The translations under genes were made by a program, and so were the position numbers. Positions 6,918 through 15,560 of a stretch of 64,000 nucleotides of DNA are shown piece by piece. Numbering within the stretch: the first letter of the stretch is position 1; the number at the start of each line of letters is the position of its first letter. The notes beneath the pieces were generated by a model. The model was not told the DNA's origin. It did no database searches and was given only the letters and a program-made list of their open reading frames with translations. The DNA is from Deltaproteobacteria bacterium (GTDB lineage Bacteria; Desulfobacterota; Syntrophorhabdia; Syntrophorhabdales; JANXAF01), in NCBI GenBank assembly GCA_026417175.1, contig JAOADT010000007.1, forward strand, positions 40,851-104,850, in the 5' to 3' direction.

Positions 6918-7498
6918 GGATAGATTAGCCTTTCTGCTAATGTAAGGATTTGAGCTATAACATACATATTAGAGATCTCACCCACTGAAATCTCGTCCTT
7001 TATTCCAAGATGGGTAACGCAGGTTCCACATAATAGTATTCTAACTCCTATGTTCTCAAGCATCTTTAAGTCTGTAAGACACTCAGAATCTTTTTTTGCC
7101 AGCAAAACACCAGTGTTGTACATTATTATTGTATCAGGTTTTTTCTCAAGTTCAGTAAGTGTATGGATGAAAATCCGTAGAAGTAGCCTTCCCAACTCTA
7201 CGTCTCCTCTACCCATTGTGTCAGAAGAAATGACAATAACTGTTTTTCCTTTCGGAATCGTCTCTACTTTATTGTCCCTTAAAAGTTTTTCTTCTCGCTT
7301 CAATAAAATTCTGTAAACTCCATCTTCTTCTATTCCTTCAAATGTGTAACCTTTGTCCGCAGCTAGCCTTTTTATATTTTCAAAGGCTACTACATTATCG
7401 ACATGTATCTCGACTTCCTCATGTTCGTCTAGGGCCTTCTTTGCTAAAATCAAGGGTTCTGGGCAGCTTAGACCTTTTGCGTTAACGATAAATGCCAT
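6914..7498 (-). CDS. yedF: YedF, sulfurtransferase-like selenium-metabolism protein
   Basis: A 194-residue protein with two parts. Residues 1-75 are a TusA/SirA domain with A-K-G-L-S-C-P-E-P, in which Cys is the carrier residue. Residues 85-194 are a DsrE-like domain with V-I-S-S-D-T-M-G-R-G, Y-N-T-G-V and L-L-C-G-T-C (a second cysteine pair). This architecture defines YedF, a marker of selenium-using genomes. The ATG at 7498 has GGAGG just upstream and is preferred to the TTG four codons earlier. It probably passes selenium or sulfur with the TusA-like and YedE-like proteins encoded 5 kb away. No selA, selB, selC or selD gene is in the window. Confidence 0.87.
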   Translation of the reverse strand: MAFIVNAKGLSCPEPLILAKKALDEHEEVEIHVDNVVAFENIKRLAADKGYTFEGIEEDGVYRILLKREEKLLRDNKVETIPKGKTVIVISSDTMGRGDVELGRLLLRIFIHTLTELEKKPDTIIMYNTGVLLAKKDSECLTDLKMLENIGVRILLCGTCVTHLGIKDEISVGEISNMYVIAQILTLAERLIYP

Positions 7499-7531
7499 AT
7501 TAGCCTCCAATTGGAAAGATTTCCAGTCTTT

Positions 7532-7548
7532 AAAGCCGAACCGGCTTT
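7532..7548 (-). promoter_or_regulatory. Hairpin in the yedF leader
   Basis: AAAGCCG, loop GTT, CGGCTTT (minus-strand reading) lies 34 bases before the yedF ATG and is followed by a second small inverted repeat, TGGAAA/TTTCCA (7512-7525). It could be an mRNA-stabilising or regulatory structure. No resemblance to the yedE leader is apparent. Confidence 0.35.
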
Positions 7549-7648
7549 ACGCTAGATACACACTAGGCGGGATATAAGACAGATAGCTAGTATGAATCAC
7601 AAATAAAATATTACACAAATGGATATTCCACAGTCAATCTAATTTGAT

Positions 7649-8326
7649 TCACACGATTTCTGAATAGACACGTTCTATTGCTTCAAAAATGTCTGGCCAT
7701 TCTGTGATAGGTCGTCCCATGACTATGTAATCAGCTTCTGCCCTAACAGCTTCTTTTATAGATGAGACTGCTATCTGATCCTTTCTGTGAGGAAACCAGT
7801 GAGGTCTTATTCCCGTGCAAATCTTTTTTAAGGGATAATCTTTTATTACGCTTAAACCTTTTGCTGAAAGAACAACGTATGCATAACCATTCATGAGTGC
7901 TATGTCTGCAAAGTTTCGAATCATTTCTTCGGTGTTTCTTTCGTAAATCCATTTTACTTGGAGATCGGTAAAGGAGGTAAGAACAGTAAAACCTGCAATA
8001 TGCTCAAGCAATTGTTCCTTTCTGGGTCTAAAGTTGGCCGAACAGTGTACTGAGACAATATCTGCACCTGCTTCTACCAATCTGTTTAGGCAATTTTCTA
8101 TGGTATTGGGTATATCGTGAAGCTTAGTGTCAGCAAAAACGGAAAGACTGTATATTTCTTTAAGGGTTTTGATGATATAGGGGGTAGAAGCGGAAAAAAG
8201 CATGTCATTTATCTTTATACCCCAGATCATACCTTTTTCTTTGGCCGCTTTCAGTTTATCGAATATCCCTTTCTCTTTTGCCTCTTCGAAAGAAAAACCA
8301 TCTACAGCTACAATCAACTGGGTCAT
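7649..8326 (-). CDS. pyrF: Orotidine 5'-phosphate decarboxylase
   Basis: A 225-residue TIM-barrel OMP decarboxylase. The catalytic Lys/Asp array is visible as A-D-T-K-L-H-D-I-P-N-T at about residues 65-75 (DxKxxDI motif). The phosphate-binding end is present as C-T-G-I-R-P and V-M-G-R-P-I-T. It makes UMP in the last step of pyrimidine synthesis. GAGAGGAAGG abuts the ATG. It is divergent from the next gene and stands alone here, with no other pyr genes nearby. Confidence 0.93.
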   Translation of the reverse strand: MTQLIVAVDGFSFEEAKEKGIFDKLKAAKEKGMIWGIKINDMLFSASTPYIIKTLKEIYSLSVFADTKLHDIPNTIENCLNRLVEAGADIVSVHCSANFRPRKEQLLEHIAGFTVLTSFTDLQVKWIYERNTEEMIRNFADIALMNGYAYVVLSAKGLSVIKDYPLKKICTGIRPHWFPHRKDQIAVSSIKEAVRAEADYIVMGRPITEWPDIFEAIERVYSEIV

Positions 8327-8411
8327 CCTTCCTCTCTTGCCTAATATTTTATCGGTTATTTGCGGATTTTCTTAAACCTGTTACGTCAGTCTTGACCTTA
8401 GTGTTCTTCCC

Positions 8412-10367
8412 ATGTTATTTAAAGCCATGCTAGAGGTATATCCGTCTCTCTTTTCACCAGGTAAAATAGGGAACATTATCACAAAAAACAGAATTAAATA
8501 CGCTGCAACAGAGACAAACTTTCCCTTTGCCGACGGCTATGTGAGCGAAAAGGAAATAGCTTACATGGAGGCTCAGGCAAAGGGAGGCGCAGCTATAGTG
8601 ACAACCCAGGGTGCTTACCCAGACGAAAAGGGAGAAGGAAAGGGTTTCAAAGGTATGCTGGCCATTTGGGATGATAAGTTTATCCCAGGACTTGCTAGAC
8701 TTGCCGAGGTTATAAAGAAAAACGGAGCACTTGCCTGCCTTCAGATAATGCACTGTGGTAGAGAAGGTGGGGTAGACCTCGACTACTGCTTAATGCCTTC
8801 TTACGTGCCACAGAGGCTTTCGTACTTTAAAGAGCCAAGGGTTATGACAAAGGAGGATATAAAAAAGACAATACAAGATCATATAAAGGCCGCAAAGCGA
8901 GCTTACACTGCAGGATTCGATATGATAGAGATATCCGGAATAGTCGGATACCTGATTTCCACTTTTATATCGAGGTACACAAATAAGAGGGAAGACGAAT
9001 ACGGGGGTGACATCAGACAAAGATGTAGATTAATGGTAGAGATATTACAAGGAATAAAAGCTGAATTAGGGGATAGTATACCTGTCGGAATCAGGCTATG
9101 TGGACTTGAACTCCTGGATGATCGAGGAGGAAATACTTTTGAAGAAAGTATAGAAACTTTTAAGGTTGCGGAAGAAGCAGGGGCTAATTACGTGAGCGTA
9201 ACTATCGGCTGGCATGAGTCTTCAGTTCCGGTCATAACTAGAGATGTACCAATGGGTAAGTGGCTCTATGTGGCAAAAGAAGTAAAGAAGCACGTCAACA
9301 TACCTGTAATGATGGCCTTCCGCCAGTTTCTCCCTCACATACCAGAGAAAGCCATAAAAGAAGGCATAATTGATTTTTGGGAAGTATGTAGGCCGATGAT
9401 AGCCGATCCAAATTTGCCTAATAAAGCAAAAAATGGGAAAGAAAAAGAAATAATCCCTTGTATCGCATGCAACCTGTGTTTTTTGAGGCTTTATTACCAT
9501 GAGCCAATAATGTGCACAGTTAGGCCCACATTGGGACATGAGGCGGAAAAAGAGTGGGGATACTATGGCTTCGAAAAAACTCAAAGAAAAAAAAGAATAA
9601 TCGTTATAGGTGGGGGACCGTCAGGACTTCAATTTGCTCGTGTCGCTTCAGAAAGAGGACACCACGTGACTGTTTATGAGAGAAGGGAAAAGTTAGGCGG
9701 TAGCTTACTTCTTGCTTCAAAAATCTCCCCTGGAGATGAAGAATTCTTAAGGGTTGCTGACTATCTTGAACATGAGTGTAAAAAATCAAAGGTAGAGATA
9801 TTAAAAGGTGTAAGTTTTGCAATCCAACAAGAAATAAGTGACATTGATGTTATAGTGTATGCAGGTGGGGCTTTACCCAAAAAGTTTGAGTGGGAACATA
9901 CTCATAAAATACTTACTCCTGAGGATATAATTGAAAAAGGTCTTTTTCCTTCTGGTAAAGTCGTAGTTCTAGGGGGAAGAGGGGTTGGGCTTTCCGTTGC
10001 TACATACCTTTTGAATGTTAATCATTATGAAATTACCATCATCAGTGAGGACAAAAGATTAGGAAAGGATGTTAACCCGTTTTATCTTTGGAAAATGGTA
10101 AAAATCTTAAAGGAAAAGGGTGTCAAAATATTTTTAGGTGCAAAAATTATAAAGGTCGAGGGTGAGAGTCTCATTGTTTCTAGTGAAAAAGGTGTAGATG
10201 AGATCGAGTTCGAAAATATTGTAAATACCTTGAGAGAGGAAGCTAAAGATGTGTGGGTTTCATTTAACAAACGGGTTAAAGAATTTTACGTAATTGGAGA
10301 TGCAAGAAGACCAAGAAGGCTACACAACGCTATACATGACGGATATAGACTGGGAATGAAAATATAA
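8412..10367 (+). CDS. Old-yellow-enzyme / 2,4-dienoyl-CoA reductase-like flavo-iron-sulfur oxidoreductase
   Basis: A 651-residue protein with the architecture of dienoyl-CoA reductase, BaiCD and trimethylamine dehydrogenase relatives. The N-terminal FMN barrel (about 7-340) has S-R-Y-T-N-K-R-E-D-E-Y-G-G. Next is a [4Fe-4S] segment C-I-A-C-N-L-C with a fourth Cys in I-M-C-T-V-R-P. The C-terminal half has an FAD/NAD(P)-binding part with V-I-G-G-G-P-S-G-L-Q and a second dinucleotide fold. Such enzymes reduce enoates or enoyl-CoAs, passing electrons from NAD(P)H through FAD, Fe-S and FMN. M7 (8430) is an alternative start. The adjoining ferredoxin starts on its stop codon (TAATG) and may be its electron partner. 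The substrate is unknown. Confidence 0.85.
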   Translation: MLFKAMLEVYPSLFSPGKIGNIITKNRIKYAATETNFPFADGYVSEKEIAYMEAQAKGGAAIVTTQGAYPDEKGEGKGFKGMLAIWDDKFIPGLARLAEVIKKNGALACLQIMHCGREGGVDLDYCLMPSYVPQRLSYFKEPRVMTKEDIKKTIQDHIKAAKRAYTAGFDMIEISGIVGYLISTFISRYTNKREDEYGGDIRQRCRLMVEILQGIKAELGDSIPVGIRLCGLELLDDRGGNTFEESIETFKVAEEAGANYVSVTIGWHESSVPVITRDVPMGKWLYVAKEVKKHVNIPVMMAFRQFLPHIPEKAIKEGIIDFWEVCRPMIADPNLPNKAKNGKEKEIIPCIACNLCFLRLYYHEPIMCTVRPTLGHEAEKEWGYYGFEKTQRKKRIIVIGGGPSGLQFARVASERGHHVTVYERREKLGGSLLLASKISPGDEEFLRVADYLEHECKKSKVEILKGVSFAIQQEISDIDVIVYAGGALPKKFEWEHTHKILTPEDIIEKGLFPSGKVVVLGGRGVGLSVATYLLNVNHYEITIISEDKRLGKDVNPFYLWKMVKILKEKGVKIFLGAKIIKVEGESLIVSSEKGVDEIEFENIVNTLREEAKDVWVSFNKRVKEFYVIGDARRPRRLHNAIHDGYRLGMKI

Positions 10368-10561
10368 TGATACCGGACATCAAGATAGGATTATGTGTAA
10401 TGTGTGGAAAATGTGAAGAAGTGTGTCCCACGGACGCCATTCATTTGTCTTCTGGATTTGTCTACATAGAGACCGACTTTTGTGAGGAATGTGGAATATG
10501 TGCTGCCAATTGTCCAACCGGAGCAATTGCAATAAAATTTCCAGTCTTTGAAAGGGCCTGA
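10367..10561 (+). CDS. Small 2[4Fe-4S] ferredoxin
   Basis: A 64-residue protein made of two ferredoxin repeats: C-V-M-C-G-K-C-E-E-V-C-P near the N-terminus and C-E-E-C-G-I-C-A-A-N-C-P in the second half, each with four cluster cysteines. It overlaps the stop of the flavoenzyme gene, implying coupled translation and a role as donor or acceptor for it. The stop is followed by an inverted repeat and then a sigma-54-type promoter for the next gene. Confidence 0.92.
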   Translation: MIPDIKIGLCVMCGKCEEVCPTDAIHLSSGFVYIETDFCEECGICAANCPTGAIAIKFPVFERA

Positions 10562-10615
10562 AAGGGTCTTTCAAAAAAGAATCACCAAAATCAACGGTAA
10601 TCAAGTAGCCCTGTA

Positions 10616-10630
10616 TGGTATAGATCTTGC
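10616..10630 (+). promoter_or_regulatory. Sigma-54-type promoter
   Basis: TGGTAT-AGATC-TTGC keeps the invariant GG-N10-GC spacing. It lies 29 bases before the binding-protein ATG (10659), leaving room for a short leader. Confidence 0.65.
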
Positions 10631-10658
10631 TTATACCCTACAAAGAGGGAGGTATGTT

Positions 10659-11909
10659 ATGAAAAAATTTCCTGTTCTCGCTTTTGTTTTAATCATGATT
10701 TTTGCTATTACTTTCTCCATAGAAGCTTCTGATAAGGGTTCAGATGAACCTATAAAAATTGGTGTATTTTTTGTAGCTTCAGGTCCGATGGGTGGATACG
10801 GAAAGCACGGATTTCAGGCTGTAAAGATGGCCTTAGAGGAGATAAATGCGCAAGGGGGGATACTGGGAAAAAGAGTAGAAGCCATATATGAGGATACAAG
10901 ACTTAACTTGGAAAGGGCAACAGAGATAGTGAAGAAATTCATTGATGTGGATAAAGTGGATTTTATAATAGGCCCTACATCGAGCGGGATAGCCGCTCCG
11001 ATATCAAAAATGACTAATGAAAGAAAAAAAATTCTAGTTTTAACCCAGGCTGCGGCAAATTCTCTTACAGATGAAAATTTCGGAAGGTATCAATTCAGTG
11101 TTCTAAGTAACGCACTAATGCATTCAAGATCAGGGGCTTACTATATGGCATCGAAACCATTCAAAAGGTGGATGGTTATAGGTCCTAACTACAATTACGG
11201 TCACGAATCATGGGCCGCATTTAAAGAAAAAATAAAAGAACTTAGAAACGATGTGGAGTTTGTAGGAGAGCTTTGGCCAAAGTTGATGGAGACGGACTAT
11301 ACCCCTTATATCGAAAAGATACTAGATGTAAAGCCGGATGCAGTTTGGTCGCCACTTTGGGGAATGGATGCAGTAAATTTCATAAGACAAGGTTTAAAGT
11401 ATAAACTTTTTGAAAAGATCGCTTTTGCCTTCCCTGACGGTGCTGCTCTTGAGACCTTAATCCCTCTAGGAAAAGATATGCCTGAGGGTATATATGTTGC
11501 GGCCAGATATTTTTTTCTTACTCCTGATTCTGAGAGAAACAGGGCCTTCGTTAAAGGCTATATGGAAAGATACAATGAATATCCCGATTATATGGCAGAG
11601 GAAACTTATGCGGGTGTGTATTTCATAAAAGCAGCTGTGGAGAGAGCTCAAAGTTTGGATCCTGACAAAATAGTGGAAGCGGTAGAAAGAGAACCACTGG
11701 CATGGGAGACTCCCGAAGGATGGAAAATTATGAGGAAAGAAGATCACTCAGTTGTGGAAGATGTTGTGTGGGGTGAGACAAAGTTTAACGAAAAATACGG
11801 ATTTGCTACTCTAAAAAATGTGCAGTCTATTCAGGCGGAGGAAATCTGTAGAACGAAGGACGAGCTTACGCATGTGCGGGAAAATTTCGAAAAAAGACTC
11901 AAAAAATAA
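10659..11909 (+). CDS. ABC transporter substrate-binding protein (Leu/Ile/Val or amide type)
   Basis: A 416-residue periplasmic binding protein. Signal peptide residues 1-25 run from M-K-K-F to an A-S-D junction. The mature protein opens with I-K-I-G-V-F and contains S-G-P-M-G-G-Y-G, A-V-K-M-A-L-E-E-I-N-A-Q-G-G-I-L-G-K and I-I-G-P-T-S-S-G, all typical of the Peripla_BP_6/LivK family. ATG 10659 has GGGAGGT upstream and gives the signal peptide; a longer frame from 10548 overlaps the ferredoxin gene and is rejected. No permease or ATPase gene is adjacent, so it must work with components elsewhere or act as a sensor. A sigma-54-type promoter precedes it. The ligand could be an organic acid. Confidence 0.88.
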   Translation: MKKFPVLAFVLIMIFAITFSIEASDKGSDEPIKIGVFFVASGPMGGYGKHGFQAVKMALEEINAQGGILGKRVEAIYEDTRLNLERATEIVKKFIDVDKVDFIIGPTSSGIAAPISKMTNERKKILVLTQAAANSLTDENFGRYQFSVLSNALMHSRSGAYYMASKPFKRWMVIGPNYNYGHESWAAFKEKIKELRNDVEFVGELWPKLMETDYTPYIEKILDVKPDAVWSPLWGMDAVNFIRQGLKYKLFEKIAFAFPDGAALETLIPLGKDMPEGIYVAARYFFLTPDSERNRAFVKGYMERYNEYPDYMAEETYAGVYFIKAAVERAQSLDPDKIVEAVEREPLAWETPEGWKIMRKEDHSVVEDVVWGETKFNEKYGFATLKNVQSIQAEEICRTKDELTHVRENFEKRLKK

Positions 11910-12369
11910 AAAATTTTAAAAAGGTTCTCTGGGGTGGTTTATAGATAAGTCTATTAGATTATCCACATAAATCTCATCGATGCAAACTACCGTATCAGCT
12001 CCATCCCAGTAGAATCTTAAAATGAAGTATAGCCTACAGCAAAGGAATACATTGTGAACGTATTTTAATCTTTCAGAAGATTCGCTAGTTTAAAGAATTC
12101 AATTATCTCCGCCTGTAACTTCTTAAGGTCTTTGAGGTCATGAACTGCTATAACAAGTCTGTACATATTTCCATTGATTGTTTGAAAAAAACGTGAAAAC
12201 TATTTACCTTTTATTTCGCAGTCTTTATTGGATTAGCCGGAGACCGATCTTGAGCTTATCCCAGTCGTATCGAGCGGTCATAGTAACTACTCTGGATTAC
12301 CCTCAAACACGATCTCAAAAGGGAGACTCAAGAAGATGGTTTTATCTGGACCATTTTATCAACTCTTTT
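11910..12369. other. Intergenic region, possible gene debris
   Basis: This spacer sits at the convergent ends of the binding-protein gene and the glycosyltransferase operon. A short minus-strand frame at 12065-12166 has gene-like composition. A second fragment on the minus strand near 12230-12290 reads M-T-A-R-Y-D-W-D-K-L-K before a stop. Neither is recognised; they may be remnants of small genes. Confidence 0.4.
12065..12166 (-). CDS. Possible small protein (33 residues)
   Basis: Reads M-Y-R-L-V-I-A-V-H-D-L-K-D and continues as an amphipathic Lys/Glu-rich helix. The upstream ribosome binding site (GGAA) is weak. No family is recognised. It could be a remnant rather than a functional gene. 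Confidence 0.2.
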   Translation of the reverse strand: MYRLVIAVHDLKDLKKLQAEIIEFFKLANLLKD

Positions 12370-13722
12370 TTAAACCCTGCCATAATCATCTTCAATTCTT
12401 TCTATATCATCTTCTCCAAAGTATTGCCCAGTCTGTATTTCAATAAAAACCAGAGGTTCTTTACCCTCGTTTTTGATTCTGTGCCAAGCTCCACACGGTA
12501 TGTCAATATGGTCGCCATTGCTTAAAAAATAATCGTGCCCATCCTTTGTGACTCTCGCAAGTCCATGTAAAATAAACCAATGTTCACTCCTTTTTTTATG
12601 TCTCTGGTAACTTAATCGTTGCTCTGGATACACAGTTATTCTCTTCACTTTGTGCTGATCACTGTCGACCAAAATTTCATAGAATCCCCACGGTCTTTTG
12701 TCTTCTGTTTTTCTCTCATCGATAATTTTTTTGTAAACTTGGATGTATTCCTCTACCATCCTTTCTACTGTGAACTTTTCTTCTACCCATTGGCGGCATC
12801 TGTGCCTGTCAAGCTTCCTTACATCCTTAATCTTTTCTAGAAGCTCTTGAATATTACTTGCGAGAAAACCAGTCTCACCATGTCTTACGAGCTCTGGCAT
12901 ACTCCCTCTTTTTATTGCTAGCACTGGGGTCCCACAAGCCATAGCTTCTATAACCGAAAGCCCAAAGGGCTCATCAAAGTTTATAGGGTGTATAAGCGCG
13001 TATGCTTCACCCAAAATCTCCGACTTTTTTTCGGGTCCCACACTTCCTATGTAGATTATCTTTTGCCCGTCAATATAAGGGGCACACATAGTGTCAAAGT
13101 ATTTCTGGTCCTGGATTATTCCTGCTATAACGAGTCTCATGCCAGCTTCTTTTGCAATTTGGATAGCTTCATATGTGCCTTTGTCGTGATGTATTCTCCC
13201 GAAAAAGAGTAAGTAATTACCGTGGTGAGAATAAAATCTGAATTTTTTCACATCTATCCCGTGATATATGGTTGCAATGTAGTCCAGCTCAGGGTTTTTG
13301 TCTGCCTCACTTATGGCTACGTAATATACGGTCTTGTTATATTTTTTATACACTGGTAAAATTCCGGGAGAAGAAAAACCGTGGATAGTTGTAAGGACAG
13401 GAGTTTTTGTCATTTTTGCGTAGGTTAGTGGGAGAAAATCAAAATGATTATGAATCAGCTCAAACTCTTCTGCCCTTTCGAAAACTTCTGAGATATGAAG
13501 AGATTCGTAAACCTTTGGTATTATACCTTTGTCTTCCTCATAGCCCATTTTCGCAACACTCACAAGTTTAGCATTTGTTATCGAATCCCCTGTTGCAAAA
13601 AGGGTTACATCAAATCCTCTTTTCACGAGTTCTTCAGTGAGATTAGATACAACATATTCCCAAGGTCCATAATGACGAGGAGGTGTTCTCCATGCAATCG
13701 GAGAAAGCATCGCTATCTTCAT
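12370..13722 (-). CDS. Family 4 glycosyltransferase fused to a mannose-6-phosphate-isomerase-type cupin
   Basis: A 450-residue two-domain protein. Residues 1-345 are a GT-B glycosyltransferase with L-F-F-G-R-I-H-H-D-K-G in the nucleotide-binding half and the EX7E element E-P-F-G-L-S-V-I-E-A-M-A-C-G-T-P. Residues 350-450 form a cupin opening with K-R-P-W-G-F-Y-E and carrying Y-P-E-Q-R-L-S-Y-Q-R-H, the metal-site region of type II phosphomannose isomerases, then H-W-F-I and P-C-G-A-W-H-R-I. A fusion of sugar-phosphate isomerase and glycosyltransferase suggests local supply of a mannose donor precursor. ATG 13722 has AGGAG upstream. It begins just after the GH130 remnant's stop. Confidence 0.85.
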   Translation of the reverse strand: MKIAMLSPIAWRTPPRHYGPWEYVVSNLTEELVKRGFDVTLFATGDSITNAKLVSVAKMGYEEDKGIIPKVYESLHISEVFERAEEFELIHNHFDFLPLTYAKMTKTPVLTTIHGFSSPGILPVYKKYNKTVYYVAISEADKNPELDYIATIYHGIDVKKFRFYSHHGNYLLFFGRIHHDKGTYEAIQIAKEAGMRLVIAGIIQDQKYFDTMCAPYIDGQKIIYIGSVGPEKKSEILGEAYALIHPINFDEPFGLSVIEAMACGTPVLAIKRGSMPELVRHGETGFLASNIQELLEKIKDVRKLDRHRCRQWVEEKFTVERMVEEYIQVYKKIIDERKTEDKRPWGFYEILVDSDQHKVKRITVYPEQRLSYQRHKKRSEHWFILHGLARVTKDGHDYFLSNGDHIDIPCGAWHRIKNEGKEPLVFIEIQTGQYFGEDDIERIEDDYGRV

Positions 13723-13723
13723 T

Positions 13724-14329
13724 CTAGTTTCTCCTTCTTTGTTTTTCGTTCCATTCAAGTGCATTATTTACATTTGGTGAAAGGCCTATTTTCCCAGAAT
13801 CCGAAAAAGAACTATCTATTGATTCTACAAAAACTTTTTTTCTCCGATGCTTGAGGTCATGACCAAATGAAATCCGTTTGTGAGTTTTGAGCATTTTATC
13901 AGATGGGTTGGATCTATGGATCAAAGCCCATTCAACCTGAAATCTCCGTAGGAATAAAGCTGAATGTCCGTTTTTCAGTGGAATGATCGATCCTTTCTTC
14001 TCAAATGACCTAAAATTTTCTTTCAATGTTAAAGAAGAAATAAAGGGACCATATGTCAAATGAGCTGTATAGACTGTAGCATGCTTTTTAAGTTCTTGGA
14101 CATAGGTTATTCTTGGAATTTCTATTCCATTCTCTTCTTCCGGGTGAGAATTGGCTTCAGGAAAAAGTGTGGACTTTTCATCTATAATCCTATTTTTTAT
14201 CCTGTCTTTACTTTTACCAGGCAAAATAAATATAGTGACGGCGGCGTCAAGTACCCGATTCACAGGGCAAGGGAGATATGACATATTAATTATTCCGTTT
14301 CTCTGATAACCTTTGAACAAATCCGGCAT
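13724..14329 (-). pseudogene. Decayed GH130 (beta-mannoside phosphorylase-like) gene
   Basis: The 201-codon frame is about two-thirds of the usual GH130 length. Recognisable pieces appear in order: a short N-terminal R-V-L-D-A-A-V-T, then P-R-I-T-Y-V, Y-T-A-H-L-T-Y-G-P-F, F-R-S-F-E-K-K-G-S-I-I-P, A-L-F-L-R-R-F, R-I-S-F-G-H-D-L-K-H and D-S-G-K-I-G-L-S-P. The usual E-D-P-R-I-T motif holding the catalytic aspartate reads E-I-P-R-I-T, several internal blocks are missing, and the C-terminal third is replaced by a short basic tail. It is therefore probably inactive. The frame is still open and ends one base before the next gene's start, so it may persist for translational coupling. GH130 genes often sit beside family 4 glycosyltransferases. 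Confidence 0.65.
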
Positions 14330-14333
14330 AAGG

Positions 14334-15560
14334 CTAAAACTCCAGATCTAGAACTACAGGTCTTTTTGTCTGACAAGATTCTATAGCTAGTTTATACGCC
14401 TCATTATACTGTCTTGCAACAATTTCCCAGGATACCACATTTTCTAAATACCTTTTAAGATTTTCTCCCAGTTCCAGCCTCAGTTTTTCGTCACAAGCTA
14501 ATCTTATCACCTTTCTTTTGAGCATCTCTTTCGTAGTAAAAAGGAGTCCACCTTCACTTTCTAAAGTTTGGGCCGTTAGTCCCTCCATCGGTGCGGTCGT
14601 GATATAAGGTTTATTTAAAGCTATAACACGCGCTAACGTCCCAGACTGTGTTTCATCTACGGTAGGTATAACTATGAAGTCACAAACAGCCATTACCTTG
14701 TAATATATTTCACCACGAGGCACAAACTCGTAAAAGTGCGCCATTCCCTTGTCCGATAGTATTTCTAATTCCGACTTCCACGTTTCATAATCCTTTTTAT
14801 GATGAGGATCTCTCATGGTTCCTGCAGCTAGAAGATCCCACTCCTCATTTGTCATTCTTTTTATTTCTTTATGTATCTCTTCCCACATTGAAAGGAGAAT
14901 GTCCCATCTTTTGTTAGACTGGATCCATCCCACCATGCCTACTACATGGGTTGAAAGTCCGACATCATCAAGACCGAGTTCTTTTCTCAAAATGGGTATT
15001 TCATGTATGCCCCATCTCCTATCAGGTCTTGCTCCATGGGGTACAACCATAATGTTTCTAGGCGTCATCCAATTCCTGTTTTTAAAAATCCAGTCTAACC
15101 TCCATTTTTGATAATGACATTTAAAAAGTACAACATGACTCTTCTGGCACAAGCGATAAATAAAATCAGCTTCAAAATCGGTAAGTCTTCCATGAACCGT
15201 ATGGGGCTCAACAACAATCGGAAAGTCTCCTATAGCTTCAAGAAGATTTAGAAACCCTTCATTTCCATCACCTATACCACGTTCGTCATGATATTCGTAG
15301 AGTCCATATTCGTGCTGAATGTGAACTACATACGGATCTAGCCTCTCTATAAATTTTGCGACCGGTTTCCACCAATCGGCCCTGTTAATTTCTATTACTG
15401 GATATACACCTTCTCCTTGACCATCTGTGTGGCATACAACTAACACATCTCTTTCTGGATTTGCTTTTTTTATAAACTCTCGCGCCTCTTCTGCAAATGT
15501 TGCTATTCCACAAAGCCTTGGAGGATAAGAACTTACCATTACAATTGGCTTATGAGACAT
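14334..15560 (-). CDS. Glycosyltransferase, GT-B fold
   Basis: A 408-residue glycosyltransferase with an N-terminal start V-S-S-Y-P-P-R-L-C-G-I-A-T-F, shared with the next upstream gene, then H-I-Q-H-E-Y-G, V-V-P-H-G-A and a C-terminal D-E-T-Q-S-G-T-L-A-R-V segment in the donor-binding half. It has no membrane segment and should be cytosolic. It overlaps the 787-codon-class glycosyltransferase gene by 11 bases, so the two are translationally coupled. The sugar and acceptor are unknown; the GH130 remnant and phosphomannose-isomerase cupin nearby favour mannose. Confidence 0.8.
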   Translation of the reverse strand: MSHKPIVMVSSYPPRLCGIATFAEEAREFIKKANPERDVLVVCHTDGQGEGVYPVIEINRADWWKPVAKFIERLDPYVVHIQHEYGLYEYHDERGIGDGNEGFLNLLEAIGDFPIVVEPHTVHGRLTDFEADFIYRLCQKSHVVLFKCHYQKWRLDWIFKNRNWMTPRNIMVVPHGARPDRRWGIHEIPILRKELGLDDVGLSTHVVGMVGWIQSNKRWDILLSMWEEIHKEIKRMTNEEWDLLAAGTMRDPHHKKDYETWKSELEILSDKGMAHFYEFVPRGEIYYKVMAVCDFIVIPTVDETQSGTLARVIALNKPYITTAPMEGLTAQTLESEGGLLFTTKEMLKRKVIRLACDEKLRLELGENLKRYLENVVSWEIVARQYNEAYKLAIESCQTKRPVVLDLEF

